Source: Pseudomonas sichuanensis (GTDB lineage Bacteria; Pseudomonadota; Gammaproteobacteria; Pseudomonadales; Pseudomonadaceae). From it: 64,000 nucleotides of DNA. The translations under genes were made by a program, and so were the position numbers. The stretch's first letter is position 1. Each line of letters starts with the position of its first letter. The DNA is taken from positions 1 to 64,000 of the forward strand of contig NZ_QKVM01000001.1 of NCBI RefSeq assembly GCF_003231305.1, read 5' to 3'. The notes under the pieces are model-generated. The model saw nothing but the letters and a program-made list of their open reading frames with translations. It did no database searches and had not been told where the DNA came from. This document shows positions 18,379 to 32,118 of this stretch, in pieces.

Positions 18379-19323
18379 TCAGATCTCAGGCCAGAACGCC
18401 CGGATCCCGGCAACACCTTGTGCCCCAACTTCCCATGCTCGCTCCCGCTCACCCGCCCCGACCCCACCCAACAGGAACACCGGGCGGCTGACCGAACCGA
18501 TCAAACGCTGCGCCTCATCCCAACCCAGCGGTATGGCATCCGGATGCGTCTGGGTCGCCTGCACCGGCGACAGGGTGACGAAATCCACGCCCATCTGCTC
18601 GGCCAGCGCCAGCTCTTCGGCATTGTGGCAGGACGCCGCCAGCCAGCGGTTCTCCGGGAAGGGGCGGCCTTTGGCGGCGTACTTGCGCAGCTGCGCCGCA
18701 GTGAGGTGCCAACCGGCCGCCGGGAAGTCGCCCAGCCACTCCAACGGCCCCTTGAGCATCAGTTGCGCCTTGCCGGCGCACAGCCCGACCGCATCCACGG
18801 CAACGTCGCGGTACTTGGGGTCGTACATGTCCGGGGCGCGCAGCTGGATCAGCTTGATCCCATTGGCCACGGCCTTCTGGATGCCCTTGAGCAGCTCCGG
18901 CACCTCCAGCCCATCCGGCGTGATCAGGTACTGATCCGGCAGGCGCGCGGCGGCGACGATCGGCTTGTTGGCTTCAGGGAAGTCGTACTGGCCCAAGTCG
19001 CGTGGCGCCACCCAGGCCAGCGGCTGGCCTTCCGCGCCATGGGGCTCGCCGGTGAAGGCATCCACCTCGCGCACGTCCAGTAGCACCTGCTTGTCCGGGT
19101 AGTCGTGGCTGACCTTGATCAGCGGTCGCGAACGGCTGACCTCGATACCCAGTTCTTCGCGCAGCTCACGGGCCAGCGCCGCTTCGACGCCCTCGCCCTC
19201 CTCCAGCTTGCCGCCGGGGAACTCCCACAGGCCGCCCTGGTGCTGGGTGTCGGCACGGCGGGCGATCAGGATGCGCCCGTCGGTGCCACGAATGACCGCT
19301 GCCACTACATGAATCCGTTTCAC
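18379..19323 (-). CDS. Nudix hydrolase fused to a thiamine-phosphate-synthase-like domain
   Basis: This predicts a 314-residue two-domain protein. The N-terminal MutT-like domain (residues 1 to about 128) carries a complete Nudix box, Gly38-x5-Glu44-x7-Arg52-Glu53-Leu-Arg-Glu56-Glu57-x-Gly59, and probably hydrolyses oxidised nucleotides. The C-terminal part (about 135-314) is a ThiE-like TIM barrel (LIQLRAPDM..., ending LLGGVGAGERERAWEVGAQGVAGIRAFW). The fusion is normal in pseudomonads; whether the second domain makes thiamine phosphate is unknown. The GTG start overlaps the GST stop as GTGA. It is the downstream gene of a two-gene unit with the GST. Confidence 0.9.
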   Translation of the reverse strand: MKRIHVVAAVIRGTDGRILIARRADTQHQGGLWEFPGGKLEEGEGVEAALARELREELGIEVSRSRPLIKVSHDYPDKQVLLDVREVDAFTGEPHGAEGQPLAWVAPRDLGQYDFPEANKPIVAAARLPDQYLITPDGLEVPELLKGIQKAVANGIKLIQLRAPDMYDPKYRDVAVDAVGLCAGKAQLMLKGPLEWLGDFPAAGWHLTAAQLRKYAAKGRPFPENRWLAASCHNAEELALAEQMGVDFVTLSPVQATQTHPDAIPLGWDEAQRLIGSVSRPVFLLGGVGAGERERAWEVGAQGVAGIRAFWPEI

Positions 19324-19952
19324 CCTTCACGCTCCGCCAGGCCGGCTTTCTGCCAGGCCTGGAAGGCCGGCCATTGGTAAATGGTCTCGATGTAGGCAGC
19401 CGCTTCGGCCGGCACCGCGACACGGTAGGTGCGCAGGCGCACGGCCACCGGGGCGAAGAACGCATCGGCCAGGGTCGGGCGGCCGAACAGGAACGGACCG
19501 TTGTCCTTGGCCACTACGCGGCATTCGCTCCACAAGGCGACGATACGGTCGATATCGACCTGCACGTCCAGTGGCAGCTCATCCAATGCCTGGTCGCGGG
19601 ACAGATCGAACGGCATGTTGCCGCGCAGGGCGAAGAAGCCGCTGTGCATCTGCGCGCAGGCCGAACGCGCCTGGGCACGGGCGGCAACGTCCTCGGGCCA
19701 GAGCCTGGCTTCGGGGTGCTGCTCGTTGAGGTATTCGGCGATGGCCAGAGAGTCGGCGATCACGCCGTGCCCGGTCTTGAGCAGCGGCACCTTGCCGGTA
19801 GCCGAGAACGCCAGCAGGCGTTGGCGGGTGTCGGGCTGGTTGAGTTTGATCAGGGTTTCTTCGTAGGGCGCGCCGGCCAGTTCGAGGGCCAGGGCGCCGC
19901 GCAGCGACCAGGAGGAATACAGCTTGTCGCCGATGATCAGGTGATAGCTCAT
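19320..19952 (-). CDS. glutathione S-transferase family protein
   Basis: This predicts a 210-residue cytosolic GST. The thioredoxin-fold domain spans residues 1-80 (IGDKLYSSWSLRGALALEL, with Ser-Ser-Trp-Ser where the catalytic residue lies, and the cis-Pro/Asp-Ser glutathione motif KVPLLK...ADSLAIAEYL). The all-alpha domain follows (GRPTLADAFFAPVAVRLRTY). The substrate is unknown. It precedes and overlaps the Nudix gene by four bases. The longer upstream frame to 20387 is an artefact running into argJ. Confidence 0.9.
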   Translation of the reverse strand: MSYHLIIGDKLYSSWSLRGALALELAGAPYEETLIKLNQPDTRQRLLAFSATGKVPLLKTGHGVIADSLAIAEYLNEQHPEARLWPEDVAARAQARSACAQMHSGFFALRGNMPFDLSRDQALDELPLDVQVDIDRIVALWSECRVVAKDNGPFLFGRPTLADAFFAPVAVRLRTYRVAVPAEAAAYIETIYQWPAFQAWQKAGLAEREG

Positions 19953-19983
19953 GGGTCGGCTCCATGTTTCATGGCAGAGGGAG

Positions 19984-20043
19984 CATCGCAGGGCAAGCCC
20001 GCTCCCACGCCGAAAGTCGTGGGAGCGGGCTTGCCCCGCGATG
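19984..20043. repeat. REP pair, GCGGGGCAAGCCCGC type
   Basis: Inverted 25-base arms (19984-20008 and 20019-20043) with one mismatch lie between the argJ stop and the GST start. Both genes run on the minus strand, so the hairpin is at the end of the argJ message. Confidence 0.9.
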
Positions 20044-20050
20044 GGGCGGA

Positions 20051-21268
20051 TCAAGTGCGGTATTCGGCGTTGATCTTCACGTACTCGTGGGACAGGTCGG
20101 TGGTCCAGATGGTTTCGCTGCACTGGCCACGGCCCAGCTCGATGCGGATGGTGATCTCTTCCTGGGCCATCACTGCAGAACCCTGCGCCTCGGTGTAGCT
20201 CGGGCTGCGCCCGCCCTGGCTGGCGATGCATACGTTGTCGAGATAGACATCGATCAGGCTGACATCCAGCTCTGGCACGCCGGCACGGCCCACTGCGGCG
20301 AGGATGCGGCCCCAGTTCGGGTCGGAGGCGAACAGTGCGGTCTTGATCAGCGGCGAGTGGGCCACGGCGTAGCCGACGTCCAGGCATTCCTGGTGGTTGC
20401 CGCCGCCGTTGACTTGCACGGTGACGAACTTGGTGGCGCCTTCGCCGTCACGCACGATGGCCTGAGCCACGTCCATGCACACTTCGAACACGGCCTTTTT
20501 CAGCGCCTCGAACAGCTCGCCGCGGGCCTCGGTCACTTCAGGCACGTCGGCCTTGCCGGTGGCGATCAGCATGCAGCAGTCGTTGGTCGAGGTGTCGCCG
20601 TCGATGGTGATGCGGTTGAACGACTTGTTGGCGCCGTCGAGCATCAGGTCTTTGAGTACCTGCGGTGCGACCTTGGCATCGGTGGCGATGTAGCCGAGCA
20701 TGGTGGCCATGTTCGGGCGGATCATGCCGGCGCCCTTGCTGATACCGGTGACGGTGATGGTCTTGCCGTCGAACTGGAACTGGCGGCTGGCACCCTTGGG
20801 CAGGGTGTCGGTGGTCATGATGCCGGTGGCGGCTTCGGCCCAGTGGTCCTCGGACAGGTTGTCGAGGGCTGCCTGCAACGCGCCTTCGATCTTCTCGACC
20901 GGCAGCGGCTCACCGATCACGCCGGTGGAGAACGGCAGTACCGACTCGGCAGGCACGCCGGTCAGTTCGGCCAGTTTGGCGCAGGTGCGCTCAGCGGCGG
21001 CCAGGCCTGGGGCGCCGGTGCCGGCGTTGGCATTGCCGGTGTTGGTCAGCAGGTAGCGCACGGTGCCCTGCACGCGCTGCTTGGAGAGGATCACCGGTGC
21101 GGCGCAGAACGCGTTGAGGGTGAACACGCCAGCAACGCTGGAGCCTTCGGCACAGCGCATCACCACCACATCCTTGCGCCCGGGGCGCTTGATGCCCGCC
21201 GAGGCGATGCCGAGTTCGAAACCGGGAACCGGGTGCAGGGTGGGCAAAGGACCAAGACCAACAGCCAT
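20051..21268 (-). CDS. argJ: bifunctional glutamate N-acetyltransferase/amino-acid acetyltransferase ArgJ
   Basis: This predicts a 405-residue enzyme of the cyclic arginine pathway. It moves acetyl groups from N-acetylornithine to glutamate and may also use acetyl-CoA. The precursor cleaves itself between Ala188 and Thr189 in the signature [21 protein letters not shown], and Thr189 becomes the nucleophile of the beta chain. The oxyanion residues in [10 protein letters not shown] are present. The ATG at 21268 ([10 protein letters not shown]) fits the family; the longer frame to 21340 runs into a REP element. Confidence 0.97.
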   Translation of the reverse strand: MAVGLGPLPTLHPVPGFELGIASAGIKRPGRKDVVVMRCAEGSSVAGVFTLNAFCAAPVILSKQRVQGTVRYLLTNTGNANAGTGAPGLAAAERTCAKLAELTGVPAESVLPFSTGVIGEPLPVEKIEGALQAALDNLSEDHWAEAATGIMTTDTLPKGASRQFQFDGKTITVTGISKGAGMIRPNMATMLGYIATDAKVAPQVLKDLMLDGANKSFNRITIDGDTSTNDCCMLIATGKADVPEVTEARGELFEALKKAVFEVCMDVAQAIVRDGEGATKFVTVQVNGGGNHQECLDVGYAVAHSPLIKTALFASDPNWGRILAAVGRAGVPELDVSLIDVYLDNVCIASQGGRSPSYTEAQGSAVMAQEEITIRIELGRGQCSETIWTTDLSHEYVKINAEYRT

Positions 21269-21310
21269 TAGAGCGCTCCTAGAAAATACGGTGAATCGGT
21301 GATGGAAAAG

Positions 21311-21417
21311 CGGGGCCGCTTCGCGCCCCATTCGCGGCACAAGGCCGCTCCTACAGGGTTGTTGCGATTCCTGTAGGAGCGGCCTTGTGCCGCGAATGGG
21401 CCGCCCAGCGGCCCCGG
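21311..21417. repeat. REP pair, ATTCGCGGCACAAGGCCGC type
   Basis: Inverted 48-base arms (21311-21358 and 21370-21417) with a few mismatches lie between the secA stop and the argJ start. The core, with CGGCACAAGGCCG and CTCCTACAGG, differs from the other REP families in this window and occurs once here. Confidence 0.9.
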
Positions 21418-21446
21418 TGTTGTCACGTTACAGCAGATGGTTCAGA

Positions 21447-24182
<2,736 letters not shown>

Positions 24183-24340
24183 ATCGGCAGGATCTTCCAC
24201 ACGTAGGGATGGAGGGCGGCCCCATGAGTCGCCCGTGCAGCCCAGAGGCCGCATGCGAACGAGCATTCTACCCGGAAACGATTGTGAGGAAAGTGGTGGA
24301 TTTCCACGATACTGGCACAGCGTATGTATGGGGCCTGCCT

Positions 24341-24368
24341 AACATAAGGGCTTTTTCGCCAAGTTCAA
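24341..24368 (-). promoter_or_regulatory. candidate sigma-70 promoter of secA
   Basis: On the minus strand TTGAAC (24368-24363), a 16-base spacer and TATGTT (24346-24341) form a moderate sigma-70 pair. The leader would be about 150 bases long. Each box matches its consensus in four of six positions. Confidence 0.4.
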
Positions 24369-24433
24369 GGTGGCGGAACATGAAACGTATCGAGAATGAC
24401 TTGCATCAGTTTTCGGCCTGATGAGCTTGTGTG

Positions 24434-24526
24434 GGCCTCTTCGCGGGTGAACCCGCTCCCACAGGACTTCCTCAATCCTCGAAGCGGTTACCAACTTGTG
24501 GGAGCGGGTTTACCCGCGAAGAGGCC
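24434..24526. repeat. REP pair, TTCGCGGGTAAACCCGC type
   Basis: Inverted arms of about 30 bases (24434-24463 and 24497-24526) with one substitution (GTGAAC versus GTTTAC side) flank a 33-base loop. It lies within the secA-dciA divergent gap, upstream of both genes, which is less common than the usual location at gene ends. Confidence 0.9.
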
Positions 24527-24594
24527 GGGGCAGACAGTGGCAAAATCCCGCATCTGTTAGACTGCCGATCTTGTAACCTGCGGCGAAACTCTAG

Positions 24595-25050
24595 ATGGCC
24601 TACAAACCCTCCCCCGCCCGCCCGCCCGCCGACCTGCTGCGCAAGGCCCGGCCGCTGCGCCTGCTGCTCAACCAGGCCGAGCGCCTGGAGCATCTGCAGC
24701 GCCTGCTGGAAAGCCAACTGCAACCGGCCGCCCGCGAGCATTGCCATGTAGCGTCATGGAAAGAGGGCACCTTGTTGCTGGTGGTCACCGACGGCCACTG
24801 GGCCACCCGCCTGCGCTACCAGCAGAAGCGCCTACAGCGTCAGTTGCTGGCGCTGGAAGCCTTTGCCAACCTGACGCGGATCCTGTTCAAGGTGCAGCCG
24901 CCGCTGGTGGCGGCCAAACGCGAGGGACAGGGGCCGGAGCTTTCGGAAACTGCCGCCGAAAGCATCCGCGGCTCAGCCGAAGGCATCAGCGACCCAAGGC
25001 TCAAGGCAGCGCTGGAACGACTGGCCGCGCACGCCCAGAACAAAGACTGA
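24595..25050 (+). CDS. dciA: DciA-family replicative helicase loader (DUF721)
   Basis: This predicts a 151-residue protein. The DUF721 fold spans about residues 15-105 (LNQAERLEHLQRLLESQL...CHVASWKEGTLLLVVTDGHWATRLRYQQKRLQRQL), a KH-like fold, followed by a disordered tail rich in Gly, Glu and Ala. DciA is the ancestral loader that recruits DnaB helicase in bacteria lacking DnaC, including Pseudomonas. Its place between lpxC and secA is conserved in the genus. The ribosome-binding site is weak. It is transcribed alone. Confidence 0.88.
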   Translation: MAYKPSPARPPADLLRKARPLRLLLNQAERLEHLQRLLESQLQPAAREHCHVASWKEGTLLLVVTDGHWATRLRYQQKRLQRQLLALEAFANLTRILFKVQPPLVAAKREGQGPELSETAAESIRGSAEGISDPRLKAALERLAAHAQNKD

Positions 25051-25071
25051 GCACGTCCGAACTGACTGCGG

Positions 25072-25160
25072 CCTGTAGGAGCGGGTTTACCCGCGAAGCA
25101 TGCGCTGCGGTGGACGGCACGGGCTGCGCCCGTGTTCGCGGGTAAACCCGCTCCCACAGG
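25072..25160. repeat. REP pair, TTCGCGGGTAAACCCGC type
   Basis: Inverted 26-base arms (25072-25097 and 25135-25160) differ by one base. They lie between the convergent dciA and lpxC ends. The 37-base spacer contains a smaller GC-rich palindrome (ACGGGCTGCGCCCGT). Confidence 0.92.
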
Positions 25161-25230
25161 GTAGCGCCAGGTACTTAAATTGTGGGCAAGACAGTTGCTC
25201 CCACAGAAGCTGCGCAGCGACTGAATGCGA

Positions 25231-25260
25231 AAATAAAAAAGGCCACCCGAAGGTGGCCTT
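25231..25260 (-). terminator. intrinsic terminator at the end of the dcw cluster
   Basis: On the minus strand AAGGCCACC-TTCG-GGTGGCCTT is followed by TTTTATTT. The UUCG tetraloop and nine-base stem make this a strong rho-independent terminator 27 bases after lpxC, ending the mraZ-lpxC transcription unit. Confidence 0.95.
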
Positions 25261-25286
25261 GATCAACAACTAGAGAGTGTTCGAAC

Positions 25287-26198
25287 TTACACAGCCGCAA
25301 CAGGGCGCATGTACGAGATCGGTGCCGTGCTGGCATCTTCGAAGAACACCACTTCCCAGGCGTCGGTTTCAGCAATCAGCTTGCGCAGCAGCTGGTTGTT
25401 CAACGAGTGGCCGGACTTGTAGCCCTTGAACTCGCCGATCAGGCTGTTGCCCAGCAGGTAAAGGTCGCCGATGGCATCGAGGATCTTGTGCTTGACGAAT
25501 TCGTCTTCGGAGCGAAGGCCGTCTTCGTTGAGTACGCCGGTCTCATCGACCACGATGGCGTTCTCGACACTGCCGCCCAGCGCAAGGTTGTGCTTGCGCA
25601 GGTACTCGATGTCACGCATGAACCCGAAGGTCCGGGCGCGGCTGACTTCCTTCACGAACGACGTGCTGGAGAAGTCTACAGACGCGCTCTGGGTCTGGCC
25701 CTTGAGGACCGGGTGATCGAAGTCGATCTCGAAGCTCACCTTGAACCCGTCGAACGGCAGGAAAGTGGCGCGCTTGTCGCCCTCTTCCACTGTCACTTCG
25801 CGCAGGATGCGAATGAACTTCTTCGGTGCGTCCTGTTCTTCCAGGCCGGCCGATTGGATCAGGAATACGAAAGGTCCGGCGCTGCCATCCATGATCGGCA
25901 CTTCCGAGGCGGAGAGCTCGACGTAGGCGTTATCGATGCCCAGGCCCGCCATGGCGGAGAGCAGGTGCTCGACCGTATCGACTTTGACGTCACCGTTGAC
26001 CAGCGTCGTAGACATGGTGGTCTCGCCGACGTTGGCCGCGCGCGCCGGGATTTCGACCACAGGGTCGAGGTCGGCGCGACGGAAGACGATGCCGGTGTCG
26101 ACAGGCGCAGGCTTGAGGGTCAGGTAGACCTTCTCCCCGGAGTGCAGGCCGACGCCCGTGGCACGGATGGTATTCTTCAGGGTGCGTTGTCTAATCAT
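25287..26198 (-). CDS. lpxC: UDP-3-O-acyl-N-acetylglucosamine deacetylase LpxC
   Basis: This predicts the 303-residue zinc deacetylase that commits lipid A synthesis. Zinc ligands His78 ([11 protein letters not shown]), His237 and Asp241 ([11 protein letters not shown]) are at the standard numbers. The ATG at 26198 ([21 protein letters not shown]) is canonical, so the extension to 26285 is rejected. It is the last gene of the dcw cluster, 114 bases after ftsZ, with a candidate promoter of its own in that gap. In enterobacteria LpxC is degraded by FtsH through a C-terminal signal; the tail here ([14 protein letters not shown]) is different, as in other pseudomonads. Confidence 0.98.
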   Translation of the reverse strand: MIRQRTLKNTIRATGVGLHSGEKVYLTLKPAPVDTGIVFRRADLDPVVEIPARAANVGETTMSTTLVNGDVKVDTVEHLLSAMAGLGIDNAYVELSASEVPIMDGSAGPFVFLIQSAGLEEQDAPKKFIRILREVTVEEGDKRATFLPFDGFKVSFEIDFDHPVLKGQTQSASVDFSSTSFVKEVSRARTFGFMRDIEYLRKHNLALGGSVENAIVVDETGVLNEDGLRSEDEFVKHKILDAIGDLYLLGNSLIGEFKGYKSGHSLNNQLLRKLIAETDAWEVVFFEDASTAPISYMRPVAAV

Positions 26199-26252
26199 GG
26201 CATTGGCCGCTTCAGCGCAAATAATGCGAACAGGTATCAACAAAGGCTGGGG

Positions 26253-26258
26253 ATGATA
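26253..26258 (-). promoter_or_regulatory. candidate -10 element of an lpxC promoter
   Basis: TATCAT on the minus strand matches the sigma-70 -10 hexamer in five of six positions, 55 bases before lpxC in the ftsZ-lpxC gap. No good -35 lies 16-18 bases upstream (best TGTTCA), so this is tentative. An independent lpxC promoter would allow control apart from division genes. Confidence 0.35.
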
Positions 26259-26312
26259 ACAGACCCGGCCTTTGCTGAACACCAATCACCCTTATACCCC
26301 TGATAAATTCCA

Positions 26313-27509
26313 TCAATCGGCCTGACGACGCAGGAACGCAGGGATATCCAGGTAGTCCAGATCGTCCTGTGGGTTGAGTTTAGCGGCCGCCGCGGCACCT
26401 GCATGGGCCTGGTTGCGCATGACGGTCGGGCGCTCCAGATCACGGTAGTTGACGGCTGGCTGCTCCTGGCGAACCGGGGCCGGGTTGGAGGACTCGTAAA
26501 CCTGCTGAGCGGTCTGCAGGGTGTTGTCGACCACCTTGACCGGCTTCTCGATGCGCGCACCCAGGCCAGTAGCGACCACGGTCACGTGCAGTTCGTCGCG
26601 CATGTCCGGATCGATCACGGTACCCACCTTGACCATGGCGTGGTCGGAGGCGAAGGCTTCGATGATGCTACCCACGTCGGAGTACTCACCCAGCGACAGG
26701 TCAGGGCCTGCGGTGATGTTCACCAGGATGCCGCGGGCGCCCTGCAGGTTGACGTCTTCGAGCAGCGGGTTGCGGATCGCCGCCTCGGTGGCTTCACGGG
26801 CGCGATTCGGGCCGCTGGCGCAACCGGTACCCATCATGGCCATGCCCATTTCGCTCATCACGGTGCGCACGTCGGCAAAGTCGACGTTGATCATGCCAGG
26901 GCGCTTGATGATGTCGGAGATACCGCGCACGGCACCGGCCAGCACGTCGTCGGCCTTGGCGAAGGCGGACAGCAGGCTTGCATCCTTGCCCAGGATGGTC
27001 AGCAGCTTCTCGTTGGGGATGGTGATCAGCGAGTCGACGCTGTCAGCCAGCATGCGGATACCTTCGTCGGCGATCTGCATGCGCTTGCGGCCTTCGAACG
27101 GGAACGGACGAGTCACCACCGCAACGGTGAGGATGCCCATTTCCTTGGCCACTTCGGCGATGATCGGCGCAGCACCGGTACCGGTACCACCACCCATGCC
27201 GGTGGTGATGAACACCATGTTGGTGCCCTGCAGCACTTCGGCGATGCGCTCACGGTCTTCCAGCGCGGCCTGGCGGCCGACTTCTGGATTGGCACCCGCG
27301 CCCAGGCCCTTGGTCACGCCGGTACCCAGTTGCAGAATGGTGCGCGCGCCGATGTTTTTCAGCGCCTGGGCATCCGTGTTGGCGCAGATGAACTCGACGC
27401 CTTCAATGTTGCTTTTGACCATGTGGTTAACGGCGTTGCCGCCGCCACCGCCCACACCGATCACCTTGATGACCGGGCTTTGCGGGACGTTGTCTACGAG
27501 CTCGAACAT
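26313..27509 (-). CDS. ftsZ: cell division tubulin FtsZ
   Basis: This predicts the 398-residue GTPase that forms the cytokinetic ring. The nucleotide-binding elements GVGGGGGNAVNHM near the N-terminus and the tubulin signature GMGGGTGTGAAP at about residues 105-116 are intact, as are the T7-loop region and the conserved C-terminal peptide LDYLDIPAFLRRQAD that binds FtsA and ZipA. AAGGAGAGGGAAA precedes the ATG. It follows ftsA by 55 bases. Confidence 0.99.
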   Translation of the reverse strand: MFELVDNVPQSPVIKVIGVGGGGGNAVNHMVKSNIEGVEFICANTDAQALKNIGARTILQLGTGVTKGLGAGANPEVGRQAALEDRERIAEVLQGTNMVFITTGMGGGTGTGAAPIIAEVAKEMGILTVAVVTRPFPFEGRKRMQIADEGIRMLADSVDSLITIPNEKLLTILGKDASLLSAFAKADDVLAGAVRGISDIIKRPGMINVDFADVRTVMSEMGMAMMGTGCASGPNRAREATEAAIRNPLLEDVNLQGARGILVNITAGPDLSLGEYSDVGSIIEAFASDHAMVKVGTVIDPDMRDELHVTVVATGLGARIEKPVKVVDNTLQTAQQVYESSNPAPVRQEQPAVNYRDLERPTVMRNQAHAGAAAAAKLNPQDDLDYLDIPAFLRRQAD

Positions 27510-27564
27510 TTTCCCTCTCCTTACAGTTCTCTAGTTGTTGCGCCTACCACTACTGCTTTGAAAC

Positions 27565-28827
27565 TTAGAAGTTGCCCTGGACCCAACGCTTGAGTCGCTC
27601 AAGCACCGGGGCCTTCGGTTCATCGCCATAGCTGTTGTTGCTGCTGTTGCTGATGCCGGTCAGGGACAGGTCCTCGGACTGCTTCTGCAGCCCGTAGGTG
27701 AGCAGCCCCACGCCGGTGGAATAGATCGGGTTGCGCACCACGTCGCTCAGCCCCCGAACGCTGTGCGGTACGCCCAGGCGTACCGGCATGTGGAAGATTT
27801 CCTCGGCCAGTTCCACGGCGCCTTCCATCTTCGCGGTACCGCCGGTGAGGACGATGCCGGCCGGCACCAGGTCCTCGTAGCCGCTGCGGCGCAGCTCGGC
27901 CTGGATCAGGGTGAAGAGCTCGTCGTAACGGGGCTCGACGACCTCGGCCAGGGCCTGGCGCGACAGCTCGCGCGGTGGGCGGTCGCCCACGCTCGGCACC
28001 TTGATGGTCTCGCCGGCGCCAGCCAGTTTGGCCAGGGCGCAGGCGTAGCGGATCTTGATTTCCTCGGCGTACTGCGTGGGTGTGCGCAGGGCCATGGCAA
28101 TGTCGTTGGTGACCTGGTCGCCGGCGATCGGGATCACCGCGGTGTGGCGGATCGCGCCTTCGGTGAAGATGGCGATGTCGGTGGTGCCGCCACCGATGTC
28201 CACCAGGCACACGCCCAGCTCTTTCTCGTCGTCGGTCAGCACCGAGTAGGCCGAAGCGAGCTGCTCGAGGATGATGTCGTCGATTTCCAGGCCACAGCGG
28301 CGCACGCACTTTTCGATGTTCTGCGCGGCGTTGACCGCGCAGGTGACCACGTGGACCTTGGCCTCCAGACGCACGCCGGACATGCCCAGTGGCTCGCGCA
28401 CGCCTTCCTGGTTGTCGATCACGTAGTCCTGCGGCAGGGTGTGCAACACGCGCTGATCGGCCGGGATCGCCACGGCCTGGGCCGCGTCGAGTACGCGCTC
28501 AAGGTCGGCGGTGCTGACTTCGCGATCGCGGATGGCGACGATGCCGTGGGAGTTCAGGCTGCGGATGTGATTGCCGGCCACGCCGACGAACGCCGAGTGG
28601 ATACGGCAACCGGCCATCAGCTGGGCCTCTTCCACGGCGCGCTGGATCGACTGCACGGTGGACTCGATGTTCACCACCACGCCCTTCTTCAGGCCGCGGG
28701 ACGGGTGAGTACCGATACCGACGATTTCCAGGGTACCGTCTTCGCCGACTTCCCCCACCAGCGCCACCACCTTGGAGGTGCCGATGTCCAGCCCGACGAT
28801 CATTTTGCCGCTATGCGCGTTTGCCAT
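27565..28827 (-). CDS. ftsA: cell division actin-like protein FtsA
   Basis: This predicts a 420-residue actin-fold ATPase that anchors FtsZ to the membrane. Phosphate-binding and adenosine motifs are visible (VGLDIGTSKVVALVGE; LVDIGGGTTDIAIF; GIVLTGGTAKMEG). The C-terminal amphipathic helix RLKRWVQGNF provides membrane attachment. The ATG at 28827 follows an AGAGAGGCAGG tract; the frame continuing to 28896 overlaps ftsQ and is not used. It sits 14 bases after ftsQ. Confidence 0.98.
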   Translation of the reverse strand: MANAHSGKMIVGLDIGTSKVVALVGEVGEDGTLEIVGIGTHPSRGLKKGVVVNIESTVQSIQRAVEEAQLMAGCRIHSAFVGVAGNHIRSLNSHGIVAIRDREVSTADLERVLDAAQAVAIPADQRVLHTLPQDYVIDNQEGVREPLGMSGVRLEAKVHVVTCAVNAAQNIEKCVRRCGLEIDDIILEQLASAYSVLTDDEKELGVCLVDIGGGTTDIAIFTEGAIRHTAVIPIAGDQVTNDIAMALRTPTQYAEEIKIRYACALAKLAGAGETIKVPSVGDRPPRELSRQALAEVVEPRYDELFTLIQAELRRSGYEDLVPAGIVLTGGTAKMEGAVELAEEIFHMPVRLGVPHSVRGLSDVVRNPIYSTGVGLLTYGLQKQSEDLSLTGISNSSNNSYGDEPKAPVLERLKRWVQGNF

Positions 28828-28841
28828 GGTCCTGCCTCTCT

Positions 28842-29711
28842 CTAATTCTTCGCAACGGCGGGTTGGGCCGTCGTCGGTGCATTCGGTTCCCGCCAACCAA
28901 CGGCCAGACCGTTGGCGTAACGCAGATCGATGCGGGCGATGGTGGTGATCTGGTCTTTAAGCGTTTTGTCGTAAATGGCAATGAAACGGCGCATTTTCTC
29001 CACCAGATGGTCGCGCCCCAACAGCAGTTCGATGCCTGGCCCGGCGCTGCCCGCGCCAGTGGTCAGGAACCAGCTGCCTCGCTCGCGCAGCTCCAGGCGA
29101 GCGATGGAAAAGCCCATGGGGCGCAGCATCTGGCTCAATACCTGATACTGCTGCATGACTTGTTGCTGAGCCCGCTGCGGCCCGAACAGCTGCGGCAGAT
29201 GCTCGTAGTTGGCCAGCTCGCGCGGGGTGAAAGCCTGGCCCTGGTTGTTGAGCAGGGCCTCGTCACCCCAGCGCGCCACCGGCAGTTGTTCTTCCAGGCG
29301 GATCACCACTTCGTCCGGCCAGACCCTGCGCACTTCGGCGTGGGCGATCCACGGCATCTGTTCCAGCTCGACGCGCATGGCCGTCAGGTCGACGGTGAAG
29401 AAGCTCGCCGCCACATAGGGCGCGATACGCTGCTGCACCGCCTGCTGGCTGATGTAGCTGAGGTCGCCCTGCACGGCGATCTTGGTGATCGGCCGGTCGG
29501 CATACGGCATCAGGCGGATTGCGCCTTCATAGGCGCCAAAGCCTGCAGCCACCAGCAGCACCGGCCACAACAGGCGCTTGAGGCCGCCGAAGTTGGGACG
29601 GGGCAGGCGCGCCGATACGGGCTCGTCGGCCACCAGTCGGCTGGCACCACGCGGCACCGGCTTGCTGCGGCCGGGGACGGGTTGCTGCTGACGTATCATC
29701 GCGCCTTGCAT
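28842..29711 (-). CDS. ftsQ: cell division protein FtsQ
   Basis: This predicts a 289-residue bitopic inner-membrane divisome protein. After a basic cytoplasmic N-terminus of about 45 residues comes one helix ([19 protein letters not shown]) and the periplasmic POTRA domain ([21 protein letters not shown]...), followed by the FtsQ beta-domain ([25 protein letters not shown]). It recruits FtsL/FtsB. The start lies 5 bases after the ddlB stop; a second ATG at 29699 is possible. Confidence 0.96.
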   Translation of the reverse strand: MQGAMIRQQQPVPGRSKPVPRGASRLVADEPVSARLPRPNFGGLKRLLWPVLLVAAGFGAYEGAIRLMPYADRPITKIAVQGDLSYISQQAVQQRIAPYVAASFFTVDLTAMRVELEQMPWIAHAEVRRVWPDEVVIRLEEQLPVARWGDEALLNNQGQAFTPRELANYEHLPQLFGPQRAQQQVMQQYQVLSQMLRPMGFSIARLELRERGSWFLTTGAGSAGPGIELLLGRDHLVEKMRRFIAIYDKTLKDQITTIARIDLRYANGLAVGWREPNAPTTAQPAVAKN

Positions 29712-29716
29712 GGCTG

Positions 29717-32110
<2,394 letters not shown>

Positions 32111-32118
<8 letters not shown>

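Larger units (their letters stand above)
24183..24594. other. divergent secA-dciA intergenic region
   Basis: These 412 bases separate the divergent secA and dciA starts. They hold a candidate secA promoter (24341-24368) and a REP pair (24434-24526). A 70-codon plus-strand frame at 24209-24421 lacks a ribosome-binding site and resembles nothing I know, so I do not call it a gene. Confidence 0.7.

Noticed and set aside
24209..24421. 70-codon frame upstream of dciA, considered as a SecM-like leader peptide
   Set aside because: It is on the opposite strand to secA, lacks a ribosome-binding site and shows no signal peptide or arrest motif.
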